NCBI GenBank assembly: GCA_948474755.1
Contig: CAOLHI010000651.1
Span: 248,001-312,000 of the forward strand
Length of the DNA: 64,000 nt
Direction: 5' to 3'
From: Ctenosaura bakeri
Taxonomy: Eukaryota > Chordata > Lepidosauria > Squamata > Iguanidae
Shown: in pieces, positions 49,069 to 59,923 of the stretch
How positions within the stretch are numbered: the stretch's first letter is position 1
Layout: every line of letters starts with the position of its first letter
Position numbers and translations under genes: made by a program
The notes under the pieces: generated by a model
What the model was told of the DNA's origin: nothing
Database searches by the model: none
The model's input: only the letters and a program-made list of their open reading frames with translations

Positions 49069-49310
49069 AGGGCCTAAATACCCTAAAGGTGCCAGATCCT
49101 GTCTGATCTTGGAAGCTAAGCAGGGTCAGCCTTGTTTAGTACTTGGATGGGACACCAGCAATGAATACCAGGTCTGTAGCCTATATTTCTGAAGAAGAAA
49201 CTGGAAAAGCCACCTCTTAGTATTCTTTGCCTAAGCAAACTCTCTGAAATACATGGGATCACCATAAGTCAACAGGCAACTTGAAGGCACACAGACACAC
49301 ACAAAACCTG
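49069..49310 (+). mobile_element. 5S-rRNA-derived SINE, copy 2 (more complete)
   Basis: The 5S-like head reads ctgtctgatcttggaagcta, agcagggtcagccttg, tttagtacttggatggga and gaataccaggtctgtagcc. The body is actggaaaagccacctcttag, and the tail catgggatcaccataagtc, aacaggcaacttgaaggcac, then a CACA repeat. The second intermediate promoter element (ggaagctaagcagggtc) is well kept. Not a functional 5S gene. Confidence 0.9.
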
Positions 49311-50984
49311 CTACCTAAAAGGGACATCTCTCTTTGTCTAAAGATAGGGCTGACCCTGTAAATTCTGAACAGAAGATCTCTGTCATTGATCATTCTGACA
49401 GACATCATCTTTTGAGCTGTATAATGAAGGAGAAAATATCTCTGCTCTGTAGGTGGTGTTAAAGTAGGTGTCAGGAGTCTCCTTTCCAGCAGGAAGGAAT
49501 GAGCACCAGTCCTACTACTAACACCTCTGCATGAGAGATACTTGTTGTCATACTTAACCAATAAAAGTGCATACAATCAGTATATCTCATATATCTCAGC
49601 CCTACCCACAGACTGACTTCTAAAACTGTCAGTGTAGCCAAAACATGTATTCACAGACATTCAAAATATGGTCAGTATTCTGGTTTCATCATTTGTATTA
49701 TCAAATGAGAAATGTCTAAGTAAAGTTTCGATGTGCATTTCGTTGAATGTGATTTTTTTTTAATTTCAGTGTTTTCTGGTTCTTGGCTATTCCTGATTTG
49801 TTTCATATAAATTTCGGCAGGGTTAAGATTTGATATTTTGATATTTCATAAGCTGTCAAGTCTAACTACCATTGGCTGAAATCTTGTTTTAGTCCTCACT
49901 GGAGTAGACCTATTGAATCTTTTGGATTTAGCTATGTGTTGACTTACCACTCAACAGTTGATTGAATGGATCTGCTCTAGTTGGGACTAAGAAACAGGAT
50001 GCAGGCCATTGTACATTATCTGTCTACTGCTGTAACATTCATACAGCGTCATATGACAAGTCATACAGCTTCATATGAGAAGTCTCAAAATACTGTCAGA
50101 TAGTAAACAATATTGTATGACAGCCAGCAAATGCTGCAAAATATAAAAGTGTATGATTAAGTAGCTAATGTATTGTGACAGCAATTATATCAAAAAATTA
50201 ACATTGTAAGCAGTAAGAATCTCTGCAGTAAGATTCTAACATTTCACTTTAGAGAGAGAGAGGAATGTTCCTGCAATTAAATATTTAGAATTGTAATATT
50301 CTCAAAAATAAATCATCTAGTTTTGTCTGATTTTATGGCACCACCTTCTGGCCATACTATAGAATTACTCAGATTTAACAAAATCCATCGACTTAGAAAG
50401 TAGACCCTAATTCATACAGTAGCCCGGAGCGTGGTTGTTACTTAGAAAACTGCTTTCTTATGATCTAGGTACGAGGTCAGATTTGTAACATAAGCAGACA
50501 ATGGATTGTTCCTTCCACCATCATCACATTTTCATTGGTCTAGATAGCATAGGTAGAGAACTAACCAAAGCTTGGAGATACCATTTTGTTGGCCCATAGC
50601 TCCTGTAGTTCCCCATCCAGCATGAGTAACTTAAAGGTAATTTGTACGCAATGTCTAAAAGGCCTAGAATAATGCCTTCACCATCAGCATGTTAATATTA
50701 TTGCAAGTACAAAAAGAGGGCTAGGAATACACCTATAAGAAGTAATTTGCATGATTTGCTGGTGCATGCTTTGCCATTTGTCAAGGTTTTCCATGCTTAT
50801 TGAAGTTTAGGCCCTATTCTGTGTGCTGGATGAAAGGGGTAAGACGTTAGGTACCCAGGAGGTATTGCTTGGTTATGCTGCTGAATTTGAGTATGAACTC
50901 CATTCATTTGTTAGACTGTAGGGTAACAGTGAAATAGACCCCCAGCTGGTACTAACTAGATGGAAGCAGAGTTTGCAGACAAGA
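49311..50984. other. Intron 3, no gene seen
   Basis: AT-rich unique-looking sequence. A motif gcaccaccttctgg at 50338-50351 repeats, in reverse, the one at 20382-20395. No supported exon or named repeat. Confidence 0.5.
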
Positions 50985-51790
50985 GCAGACAGGAACATAA
51001 AAAGAGCTCTAGTGGACCAGATCAAAGACCAGCCTAATCCAGCATTGTGTTTCCAGAGCTATCAAGCAGATACCTGTGGAAAGCCCATAAGGAGGACTCA
51101 AAAACAACAGCCTTATCCTGTCATTGTTCCTCAGCAACTAATATTCTAATGTCTCTGATTCTGGAGGTAGCCTGTACCCATCACAACCAGTATTCACTGA
51201 ACTAGTTATCTACCACTAACTTGCCTGATCCCCTTTTAAAGCTGTGTAAACATCTCATAGAAAACCCCATAGCTTAACTGTAAGTTGGACAAATACATAG
51301 TTTCTTTTCTCTTTCCTGCATTTTCTTCCATTTAACTTTGTTAGATTATACCAGGTTACAATGTAATAACAGGAGGGAAAATTGCTGTTTATCCTCTTTC
51401 TTTACACAATGCATAATTATATAAATCTCTATCATGTCTTGCCTCTTTTTCTAAACTAAAAAGTCATCAATAACACTGTAACTTTATCGCATGGGGTTTT
51501 GTCAAGCCCTCTGATCATTTTGGTTTCCTTTTTCTGCCCCAGCTTCGGCTTCACAATATCCATATTTGCCATTTTAGCGTCCAGTCACTTAGTTTGGAGA
51601 GATCAAGTGAATCTCTTTGTAATCCTCCACCCTCTTAATACCCTGAACAATTTGGTGTCATCACTAAACGTGGCCACTCATATCTAACATCACAACATAT
51701 ATCAAAACATGTAAAAAAAAAAGTGGTCCCAAAAAAGTTCCTTGGTGAATCTAATCTTTTGCATCCTTCCATTTTAAATCCTGTCCTTTT
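50985..51790 (-). mobile_element. CR1/L3-type LINE remnant, antisense
   Basis: On the minus strand decayed reverse-transcriptase words appear: TFSDDTKLFRVL (the FADD region with one change) and, further on, the stretch around the DMIE-Y motif (+ strand cctctatcatgtcttgcct near 51428). The + strand also shows ttgcctgatccccttttaaa and accatagcttaactgtaag-like words common to this repeat. Ends approximate. Confidence 0.6.
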
Positions 51791-53024
51791 ATTACTACTA
51801 GAGTCTCAAGTTCTTGAGAGGGGTCACTTTTCTTATTCTTTGACTTCTTAAGTTTGTTCAGCTCCCTTGGGTTCTCATTAAAAGTAAACAAATTGCATTT
51901 GGCAAAACTGTTAGGAAGAGAAAAACTTGACTCTCCAAAGAAACTCAGATCGTCTCCCAGTGTCCCTTTATTTCTGCCGTGTAAATGAATGATTATCATT
52001 AACTGGTCTAGAAAAAATGCATTGTTCTGCTTGAAATGGGGGCAGAAAACATACTTTCCACTGTACTTTGGCTGTTCCGTGGGATGTGATAAGGAATGCA
52101 TTGTGTCCCTATCACTACCCTTGGATCTGTGCCAGAGACAAATCTTCACTCTCCTTCCACCCAACCAGACTTTTGTATTTAAATGAATCTTCAATCGTAT
52201 AAATACGCCAAAATTTAATCTTACCATTAGGGTAATTTCTGTTTCTTTGTTCTGCAATTACATGACATGGGATGGTTATGGGAAAGAGAAAAAAGCTATT
52301 ATAAAATCTATGTTCCTTCCTCTCCACCCTCCAAATAAATTATTTGCCACGTTGCATCTAAAATACTTGCTCCATTTCCTTTAACCCTTTAGTGTCTCTA
52401 CAGGTAAGCCAAACATGGATGTATTTAGAAATCAATAGCATGCTTTTATGATAAAATGTGTTTCTATTTTTAGAAAAGACAAAGATTGTGAAACTGTCAC
52501 TGAGTATTTGGCTTACTTGTCAGTTATTATTTGCTTTGCCATAGAACATGACAAACTGTCAAAGATTGTGCACTAACTAGAGTTAAATTTATGTGGATGA
52601 CAGGATCATTGGCAGAGGAAAATGAGCAAAGAACTATGTTTGTGAATTATTTATACAGTAGAATCATATCTTTTGGCTACAAGAATCCGGCTTACTAGCC
52701 AAGATTAATAATTAAGAGTTAATAGCAAAACATAAAGAGAAAGGAGATCATAATATCCAACTCCATACAATCACATTGGGAATTAGATTGTTTTATTTCC
52801 ACATGAGAGTCTACTAATGGTTCCCTTTTCTAAAAGTGATAAAAGAGGTGTGTTTTGGACAGCTAGCATAGGTCTCCCCACCACCACAAACCTTCTGGAA
52901 AATGTAACACACTTTTATACCTGGGCAACATCATGTACATAGTAAAAATGATGGCATACATCATGCAATCTAGAACTTTCATTATGGTAATGACATTCTC
53001 TTTCTTTTCCATCTTTTCCTTTAG
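51791..53024. other. End of STON2 intron 3
   Basis: No supported gene. A 168-codon minus-strand frame (51751-52257) has no recognisable domain. The intron closes with a pyrimidine-rich tract and acceptor tttag at 53020-53024. Confidence 0.5.
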
Positions 53025-54935
53025 ACAATTCTTCATCCCTTCTAGAAGATGAAGAGCTAGGTATGGAAGCCACTAGCTGGCATCTGAACAGCACAGCCAT
53101 TAATGGCCACAGCGAAACTTCAACAACAGCTCGTTTCCCTAGCTGGGTGACTTTTGATGATGATGAAGTCAGGTGCATTTCTCCACCAACTGTATCCCCT
53201 GTGAAATCAGACATGCCACCATTTGCAACACCACCAACACCAACACCAGCACCACCAACACAAGCAGCAGCAGTAGCAGCAGCAACAACAACAGCACAGA
53301 TCATAGATGTGAACTCTAGTACCCTCTCCTCGTCCTTTAAAAAAAGAGAGCGCCCCAGAAGCACACTTGGTGACCTCTCTAAAGTTCAAAAACTAGACTT
53401 TTCATCCATAAGCAAATTGCCTTCAGTTGGTGGGACACCTCCTTGGAGTGCTACAAATCCTTTCCTTGATGATTCTCTGAGGGATGTTCAGCCTTCCCCT
53501 ATCAACCCATTCAGTTCTTTCTTTGAGGAACGGAACAGACGTTCCCAAACTTGCCCCACTTCAAGCATATCTAGTAGAAACCAGAGAGATTCTCTCATTA
53601 TCCTCCATCAGGAACCTGACACCATCAGCTTCAATGAGTCAAGTAAACATCTCAAGCACAGAGATGCTGTTGAGCAGTTGAAACAGCTTCAGATTGGGGA
53701 TCCTGATCAGCTCAGGAGTCCTACTCTACCTGATGATGATCCCAGCATACCAACCGAGCTGGACAGTACCTTGTCTAGTTTGGGACCACCTCAACAAAAG
53801 GATGGCTGGCCGATGATGCTGAGGATACCAGAAAAGAAGAATATCATGTCCTCTAGGCACTGGGGTCCAATTTATGTCAAACTGACTGGCAGCAGGTGCT
53901 TGCAGTTCTTTTATGAGAAGGGATTGGAGAAGCCTTTCAAGGAATTCAAACTTGATATCAATCATGAGATTTCAGAACCCAAGCTCCAAAACTATGATGA
54001 GAATGGAAGGATACACAGTGTGAGAATAGACCGAACCATCTACAAGGAGAAAAAGAAGTACCAGCCAAAACCATCTGTCTTGCATGCAGCAGAGAGAGAG
54101 CAGGTTATCAAATTAGGCACCACCAATTATGAAGACTTTCTCAGCTTCATCAGAGCAGTCCAGGATGCACTGATGGATTTGCCTGCTTCATCAACAGACC
54201 TGAGCACTGTGGGATTAAACTACCAAGAAGAGAAGATCACAGTGGATGTAAAGGATGAGTTCTATGGCATTTTGGCCAAAGGAGACAACAGAATTTTGCA
54301 GCATAATGTGTTGACACGAGTGTATGTTCTCACTTTTCTTTCTGGCCTGGCAGAATGCAGGCTGGGTCTCAACGACATCCTTGTCAAAGGGAATGAAATT
54401 GTTTCTCGCCAGGATATCATGCCCACTACCACCACCAAGTGGATTAAGCTGTATGATTGCCATTTCCACTCATGTGTGGATGAGGAGGCATTTGCCTCTG
54501 CCCGTGCCATTCTGTTTAATCCCTTGGATGCCTGTAGGTTTGAACTGATGCGCTTTAGGACTGTGTTTTCTGAGAAGACATTGCCTTTTACCTTGAGGGT
54601 GGCAGCTAGCATCAAGGGTGCTGAGGTGGAGCTTCAGAGCTGGCTGATGATGTCACCGGGGTTCTCCTCCAACAGAGATCTGCTAAATCAGGTCCCCTGT
54701 GAAAATGTGATGATCCGTTATCCTGTACCACAGGAGTGGGTGAAAAACTTCCGTAGAGATAGTGTTCTTGGGGAAAAGTCCTTGAAAGCAAAGGTGAACA
54801 AAAGTGCTAGCTTTGGGTCCACCAGTGTTTCTGGTTCTGAGCCAGTAATGAGAGTAACATTAGGAACTGCCAAATATGAGCATGCCTTCAATTCCATTGT
54901 GTGGAGGATAAATCGACTGCCTGACAAAAACTCTG
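53025..54935 (+). CDS. STON2: STON2, fourth (large) coding exon: NPF region, SHD and most of the mu homology domain
   Basis: The exon of 1911 bases starts in phase 1 after the acceptor at 53023-53024 and ends at donor CTCTG|GTGAG (GT at 54936). Order of features: D-NSSSLLEDEELGMEA, the third WVxF motif (WVTF, 53144-53155), a Pro/Thr/Ala-rich insertion (about 53216-53300), NPF motifs at 53456-53464 and 53504-53512 (known binders of EH-domain proteins Eps15 and intersectin), the stonin homology domain from about 53796 (DGWPMMLRIPEKKNIMSSRH) to 54180, and the mu homology domain from about 54235, which binds synaptotagmin C2 domains in characterised stonins. The frame is open throughout, and the last third is very close to mammalian stonin 2 (GSTSVSGSEPVMRVTLGTAK). 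Mammalian stonin 2 is about 900 residues; this exon with the earlier ones gives about 820, so the C-terminus lies outside. The in-frame continuation into the intron (to 54973) is read-through, not coding. Confidence 0.96.
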
Positions 54936-55059
54936 GTGAGTATTGCTCCCTGGACTGGATTATCTTGCAATAAATTGTTGGAACGTGTTGAGATCACACT
55001 CAACATTCTGTCACAAGGCCCAAACTGTGCCTAACATTTTCTGAATGTCTGTATTGTAG
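54936..55059. other. Start of STON2 intron 4
   Basis: Donor followed by a short unassigned stretch before the CR1 element. No further STON2 exon is found between here and the window end. Confidence 0.7.
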
Positions 55060-56003
55060 CCACAGCAATGCTGATAATATAACAGTCCCTGATTTGATAG
55101 AAAATTCCAATTCCATTCCAACTGCAGATGACACCAAATTGGGAGGGGTTGCTAATATGCCAGAAGACAGGATCAAAATTCAAAATGACCCTGACAGATT
55201 GGAGAGCTGGGCCAAAGCTAACAAAATGAATTTCAACAGAGAGAAATGTAAGGTCCTACACTTAGGCAGAAAAAATGGAATGCACAAACATAGGATGGGG
55301 GACACGTGGTTGGATAGCAGTACGTGTGAAAGGAATCTAGGAGTCTTGGTAGATCACAAACTGAACATGAGTCAGCAGTGTGATGAGGCAGCCAAGAAAG
55401 CCAATGCGATTCTTGGTTGCATCAATAGGAGTATGGTGTCTAGATCAAGAGAGGTAATGGTACCACTCTATTCTGCATTGGTTAGGCCTCACTTGGAATA
55501 CTGCGTCCAGTTCTGAGCACCTCAGTTCAAGAAGGATGTTGACAAGCTGGGACGGTCCAGAGGAGGGCAACCAAAATGATGAAGAGTCTGGAAGCCATGC
55601 CATATGAGGAGTGGCTTAGGGATCTGGGTATGTTTAGTCTGCAGAAGAGAAGGTTAAGAGGGGACATGATAGCCATGTTTAAATATTTGAAGGGATGTCA
55701 TGTCGAGGAGGGAGCAGGCTTGTTTTCTGCTGCTCCTGAGACCAGGACAAGGAGCAATGGATTCAAGCTGCAGGAAAGGAGATTTCACTTGAACCTCAAG
55801 GAGAAATTCCTGATGGTAAGAGCAGTTCGACAATGGAATACACTGCCTCAGATTGTGGTGGAGTCTCCTTCTTTGGAGGTTTTTAAGCGGAGGCTGGATG
55901 GCCATCTGTTGGGAGTGCTTTGATGGGTGTTCGTGCATAGCAGGGAGTTGGACTGGATGGCCCCTGTGGTCTCTTCCAACTCTGTGATTCTATGATTCTG
56001 TGT
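55060..56003 (+). mobile_element. CR1 LINE, 5'-truncated, reverse-transcriptase C-terminal half plus 3'UTR
   Basis: Encodes the end of a CR1 reverse transcriptase: ADDTKLGG (catalytic ADD kept), KMNFNREKCKVLHLGRKN, LGVLVDHKLNMSQQCDEAAK, VPLYSALVRPHLEYCVQF, then in another frame LRDLGMFSLQKRRLRGDMI and SPSLEVFKRRLDGHLLGVL. A TGA replaces the expected Trp after CVQF and the frame shifts before the second part, so it is dead but fairly young. The 3' end (ctcttccaactctgtgattc, tatgattctg) is the CR1-type terminus. Located in STON2 intron 4, sense to the gene. Confidence 0.93.
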
Positions 56004-56498
56004 GGTGGTCCTTTACTGTTTCCACCAGATACTCATATATTATTTTAAAAGAATCATATGGTTTTCTGATTTGCAGACACAAGTGTAGCTAATGTAAAGC
56101 TCAAACAGAGTAGGAACAAGAACTAATCTGTGTCCCCTAGAAATATAAAGTTCTGTAAATTTTGAAGCTAGGGAGGATTTTCTTCACTTTTTTAGTAAAA
56201 AATTGAAATTTTGAAAAAAAAATGAATATTTATTTTCACATAAATAAGGCCAAACTTATTTTACTGCTTTTCAAACATAAAATGTTTTATCCCTAGCAGG
56301 ATAGCATACTATTTGGGATGTTTATGAAAGTTTAAAATATAAAAGCATTGGTTTTATACAGGCAAAATTGTGAATATACCCTGTACTTAAGAGAGAGAGT
56401 TTCAGACTGCTATACTCTGTGTTACCCTAATGGTTACATCATAAAGATAGCATCACCCATTGAATGCTCCTGAGTGTTATATATGTCTGATGTTAAGT
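56004..56498. other. Intron 4, no gene seen
   Basis: AT-rich unassigned sequence between the CR1 and the LTR. Confidence 0.55.
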
Positions 56499-57823
56499 TG
56501 TTACCCCAAAATGTAGGTGCCACAAGGGCCAACCCGCAATGCCAGTACCTCCTTGCAAAGGTGGGGAATTAATCAGCTCAAAATCAGGAGGCTAACAAGA
56601 GGAAAGCAACTTAGCGAGATCTTGCTACCAATGTTTACAGGCTCATGCAGGAAAAGAACCAGCCAGAGATTCAAAAGTAAGCTAAAAATGTGTTTTATTG
56701 AGGGGAATTCACTCATGCATTCACACAAGATACACACAATCACATATTCACACAAGAGCTAACTGAAGGAGAAAAGAAGGAAAAAAGTATGTATATAGAG
56801 GCTGAGGGGTTTCGGAAGATTTATAATTACCAGTCCAGAAGGTTAGTGAAGAAGTTGAAATGTGACTTAGGCCCGTTTCACATGGCATTTCTCATGCAAA
56901 AGGACCTCCAGAGTGTTGTGTGATTGTCAGGAGCGTTTCAGACGACATCTTCGCAATCACACAATGCTGCTGGGGCTGGCAGGCGCCAATTGCACGCTAT
57001 ATCATTTTTGGCTTTTAGCCAAAAATGGTGTGCGATTGTGCATTACTCAGGGGCTTCACGTGCACTTACCCTCCGTGTGGAGCTCTGGAGCCATGGCCCT
57101 CACGCTTCCTCCCCCAGTGCAGCCTGGCTGCACTGCAGAAGGAAGAGGCAGAGCCCTCACACTGACGGCCAGCCGGCTGGCAGCTCCTGCAAAACAAAAG
57201 CAGCGGGGATGCAAGATCCTCATGGAAGAGGCTGCTTGCGTGATCCCCACAAGACCGCACCAGACGGAGGTAAGGTGCAAAAAGGGCCTTAGACTTCTGT
57301 CTAAGGGCAGGCCAGATCAGGATTCAGAGTGACATAGTGGGGTCCAGCATTTCATCTAACTGCATCTGACTTCTCAAAACCAAGGGTTTATATACTCTAT
57401 TTCACTCTCTGTAGGGGTGTGAGTTAATTGCTCTCCCAGCCTAGTGGACAGTGGGAGTTGCAACACAGACAATGAGGTCTGGAATGGACTGATTGTTTCA
57501 ATGTCTTGGTGGAGTGGGGGTTTCTAAGCCAGGCTGCAGTAGGAAATGGAAACAGCAGGGGTCCTGGCCTCTGTACCTGGGTACCTTATTGTTTTCTGAT
57601 GTTGGCAGTTGACAGGATTAGCTCAGAGCCATTAAGTCAGGCTTTCTTGGCTAATTTCAGTGAACTTTTGACCTGGCCATGCTGAGGTCATATCTGAGCT
57701 ACTCCCAGCCAGTGTCCCATTCTTCCACATGGCCTTGCCAGCCATAAGTGTAATTTATATTTTATGCCAATTATTTTTCCAATTAGACCATATCAAAATG
57801 TGGGGGTGTACAGCCTGGTAACA
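56499..57823 (-). mobile_element. Solo-like LTR on the minus strand, split by a GC-rich MITE
   Basis: The boundaries are inverted: TGTTACC at 56499 and GGTAACA at 57823, which are LTR ends in either orientation. On the minus strand there is a TATATAAA box (57387-57394) and, about 270 bases downstream once the MITE is discounted, an AATAAA signal (56694-56699). This order fixes the orientation. Without the 419-bp MITE and one TTA it is about 903 bp. No coding is seen on either side, so it looks like a solo LTR. The flanks taagt and aaata do not form a clear duplication. ERV or Ty3/Gypsy cannot be decided. Confidence 0.65.
56870..57288 (+). mobile_element. GC-rich MITE family A, copy 3 (TTA duplication), nested in an LTR
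   Basis: A 419-bp relative of 14098-14528 in the same orientation. Ends are GGCCCGTTTCACATGGC and GGTGCAAAAAGGGCC, with TTA at 56867-56869 and 57289-57291. Shared interior words include ggctggcaggcgc, atttttggcttttagcca, ctgcactgcagaaggaagag and gagcc. The ORFs of 139 and 122 codons here are composition artefacts. Confidence 0.87.
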
Positions 57824-58154
57824 AAATACTGAAATTACCATTCTTTAATTCTGTGGATTGTATTACACACAAATCTTCATACTGTGCAGTTTGTGGCATT
57901 TTCAATGAGTAAAAACTTGTTTTAAAAGGTGTTTCATTAATTCCAAAAGAGAACCTATTTCATTAGAAGGTTTGTTTGTTTGTTTGTTTGTTTGTTCGTT
58001 CTTTGGGGAAAAAACAGGTATAACCAGTCATTCCCCCCCCCCCCAAATTTTTTTATGTGTAGGCCTTCACAGCCCTGCTGTGTCATCTTGCTGCTAAGGG
58101 AGAAATGTTGAATTCTGGTTATATTATTTGCACAAGGATTACTTTAAAAATGAG
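57824..58154. other. Intron 4, short repeats only
   Basis: Contains a (GTTT)n run at about 57971-58000 and a C run at about 58034-58045. No gene. Confidence 0.7.
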
Positions 58155-58431
58155 ATGCAGGGGGAGGAGCTACCTGCGATGGCAAAAGGAGGCTAATTAT
58201 TCTTCTCTCCAAGCAGACAACTATAAATAACCCCAGATGCCCTTTCCAAAACAAAGATAGACTGTGAGTAATTAACTAAATAATGTGGGAAAGAATGTAA
58301 GATAAAATAGGGGATTAGTTTTGATTCTTCTCCAACTAGAACAAAAATAAAGGACTCTGTTTAAACTGCAAATAATTGCTGAAACGGACTGAAAGCAAAA
58401 CAGTTTTTTTCCCCCCGGTTTTTGGAGATAT
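58155..58431 (+). mobile_element. L1 5'UTR
   Basis: The L1 appears to begin at about 58155-58160 with agggggaggagctacctgcg followed by atggcaaaagg, a G-rich start with a GATGGC word typical of L1 5' ends. About 270 bases lead to the ORF1 start. The exact start cannot be fixed because the 3' target-site duplication is outside the window. Confidence 0.6.
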
Positions 58432-59473
58432 ATGTCGTCTAAACAAAAAAAGAAGGCTTATAAACAACCTACGTGGAGACGACTTATGGCAACAGATAAA
58501 ACATATAATCGTCTAGTTAGAGACTTTGAAGATATAAACTTAAACTCTAACGGAGACGAAAAAGTCATTAAAATGGCGGCGAAGAAAGCCGCGAACGGAG
58601 CTAATGAAGAGATAAAAACTTTTATACACAAGCTTATTACAGAGTCTAATCAAGCTCTTGTTACTACAATAACATCTAATATAAGGGCAGAAATGGGGCA
58701 ATTGCAGGAAAAAATCTCACAGGAGTTAAAAGCATTGGACGTTAAAGTGGATGATATAAAAAAAAACCCAAGGGAATCAGCAGACCAAACTAGCAGAACA
58801 TGATGGCAAGATTTCTTTGTTAGAGAGACAAATTATCCAGCTCCAAGACCAGAATAGAAGGAACAACGTGAGGATTCGTGGATTCGCAGAGCAGCCACAA
58901 CAAAGTCAAAAATCCTTGAAAGAGGAAGTTTTAAAACGGCTAAAAAGCATTGTTCCTGAGATTCTATGGGAGGAAAATGACATAGAGAGAATTCATCGTG
59001 TGTCAGCTGCGAAGAGAGGAATAACTCCCAGAGATATTATTATGAGAATTGCGAATTTCAACAAGAAAGATGATTTGATGAGAGCTATTAGAAAGAATCC
59101 AGGAATATTGAAGTATCGAGATAATACAGTGGAAATATATAATGATTTATGCCGCGAAACAATAAATTGGAGAAGGGAAATGAAACCTTGCATCATAGTT
59201 CTACAAAGAGCTGGAATAAGATACAGCTGGGGATATCCCATTTTTTTGAAATTCCAATGGGCTGGCAAATATTACAGAATAAATTCTCTTGAACAAGGAT
59301 TGCAACTCCTGAGAGAACTGAAACTGATCCAGCAAGAGGAAAAGGAAGAGGAAGCGGTTAGAGAAGCGGAAGGAGGAGCAGTGGGAGGAGCAACTGAAGA
59401 AGGAGCAGTGGGAGGAGCAACAGGAGGAGGAGAGAAGAAGACTTCGGGAGATAAACGAAAGGACAGAGGCTGA
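58432..59473 (+). pseudogene. L1 ORF1 (RNA-binding protein), frameshifted
   Basis: L1 ORF1 protein is the trimeric nucleic-acid chaperone of the L1 ribonucleoprotein. The first frame (58432-58803, starting MSSKQKKKAYKQPTWRR) holds a basic N-terminus and the start of a coiled coil. A shift at the nine-A run 58758-58766 moves the rest into another frame: LAEHDGKISLLERQIIQLQD, then NRRNNVRIRGF (the RRM signature of ORF1 proteins), IERIHRV and the C-terminal domain (KFQWAGKYYRINSLEQGLQL). The tail is repetitive; in the adjacent frame the same DNA gives a Glu/Lys-rich coil-like tail ending at a TAG at 59544-59546, which may be the original C-terminus. Confidence 0.88.
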
Positions 59474-59546
59474 GGAGGACTGGAAGAAACAATATGAAAT
59501 AACAGAAGAAGAAGAAAGAGAACTTCATGGAGTAGGAGAAGGGTAG

Positions 59547-59923
59547 ATGATTAGTGATTAGAATATATTCTTGTAGATTGTAAATGTATAGAGTCTGATC
59601 TATATATATATAAAGTAAAAGGGTAGAGAGAGGGAAGGGAGGGGGAAGAGAGGGAAAAAATATGGGAAAGAAAACAAATCGGGAGAGGATATTGGTCTCT
59701 ATGCCGGGAGTAGGTATACCTTCACCCCCCCCTAAGACCATGGGAGGTCGTTGCCAAGGCAGAAGCGCTTTGGAGGGAAAGGGGGGACGAATGTTTGTGT
59801 GGGTAGGGGAGGGGAGGGAGGGAAGGGGGAGGGGAGTGGGAGGGGGGAAGGGAGGGGGAGGGGGAGCACCATCACACTAAAGAGCCAATGGGGAGTGGGA
59901 TTAGGAAACGGGAAATATGAAAA
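59547..59923 (+). other. L1 inter-ORF spacer with a G-rich tract
   Basis: Unusually long spacer of about 380 bases. The segment 59801-59866 is almost entirely G and A with many runs of three to six G, so it could form G-quadruplexes on the + strand. Confidence 0.7.

Noticed and set aside
51751..52257. A 168-codon minus-strand ORF
   Set aside because: No recognisable family; partly overlaps the edge of an antisense LINE remnant. Considered a chance frame unless conservation shows otherwise.
52915..53364. A 149-codon minus-strand ORF, Ala/Val/Gly-rich
   Set aside because: It is the antisense shadow of the trinucleotide-rich part of STON2 exon 4.
54936..54973. STON2 reading frame ending at 54973
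   Set aside because: The last dozen codons are intronic: a clear donor CTCTG|GTGAG lies at the point where mammalian stonin 2 continues with another exon.
55094..55923. Two ORFs that could be annotated as a reverse-transcriptase-like host gene
   Set aside because: They are the frame-broken C-terminal half of a CR1 LINE with its typical 3' terminus.
59358..59741. A 127-codon Leu/Ser/Phe-rich minus-strand ORF
   Set aside because: Antisense of the purine-rich L1 ORF1 tail and spacer; composition artefact.
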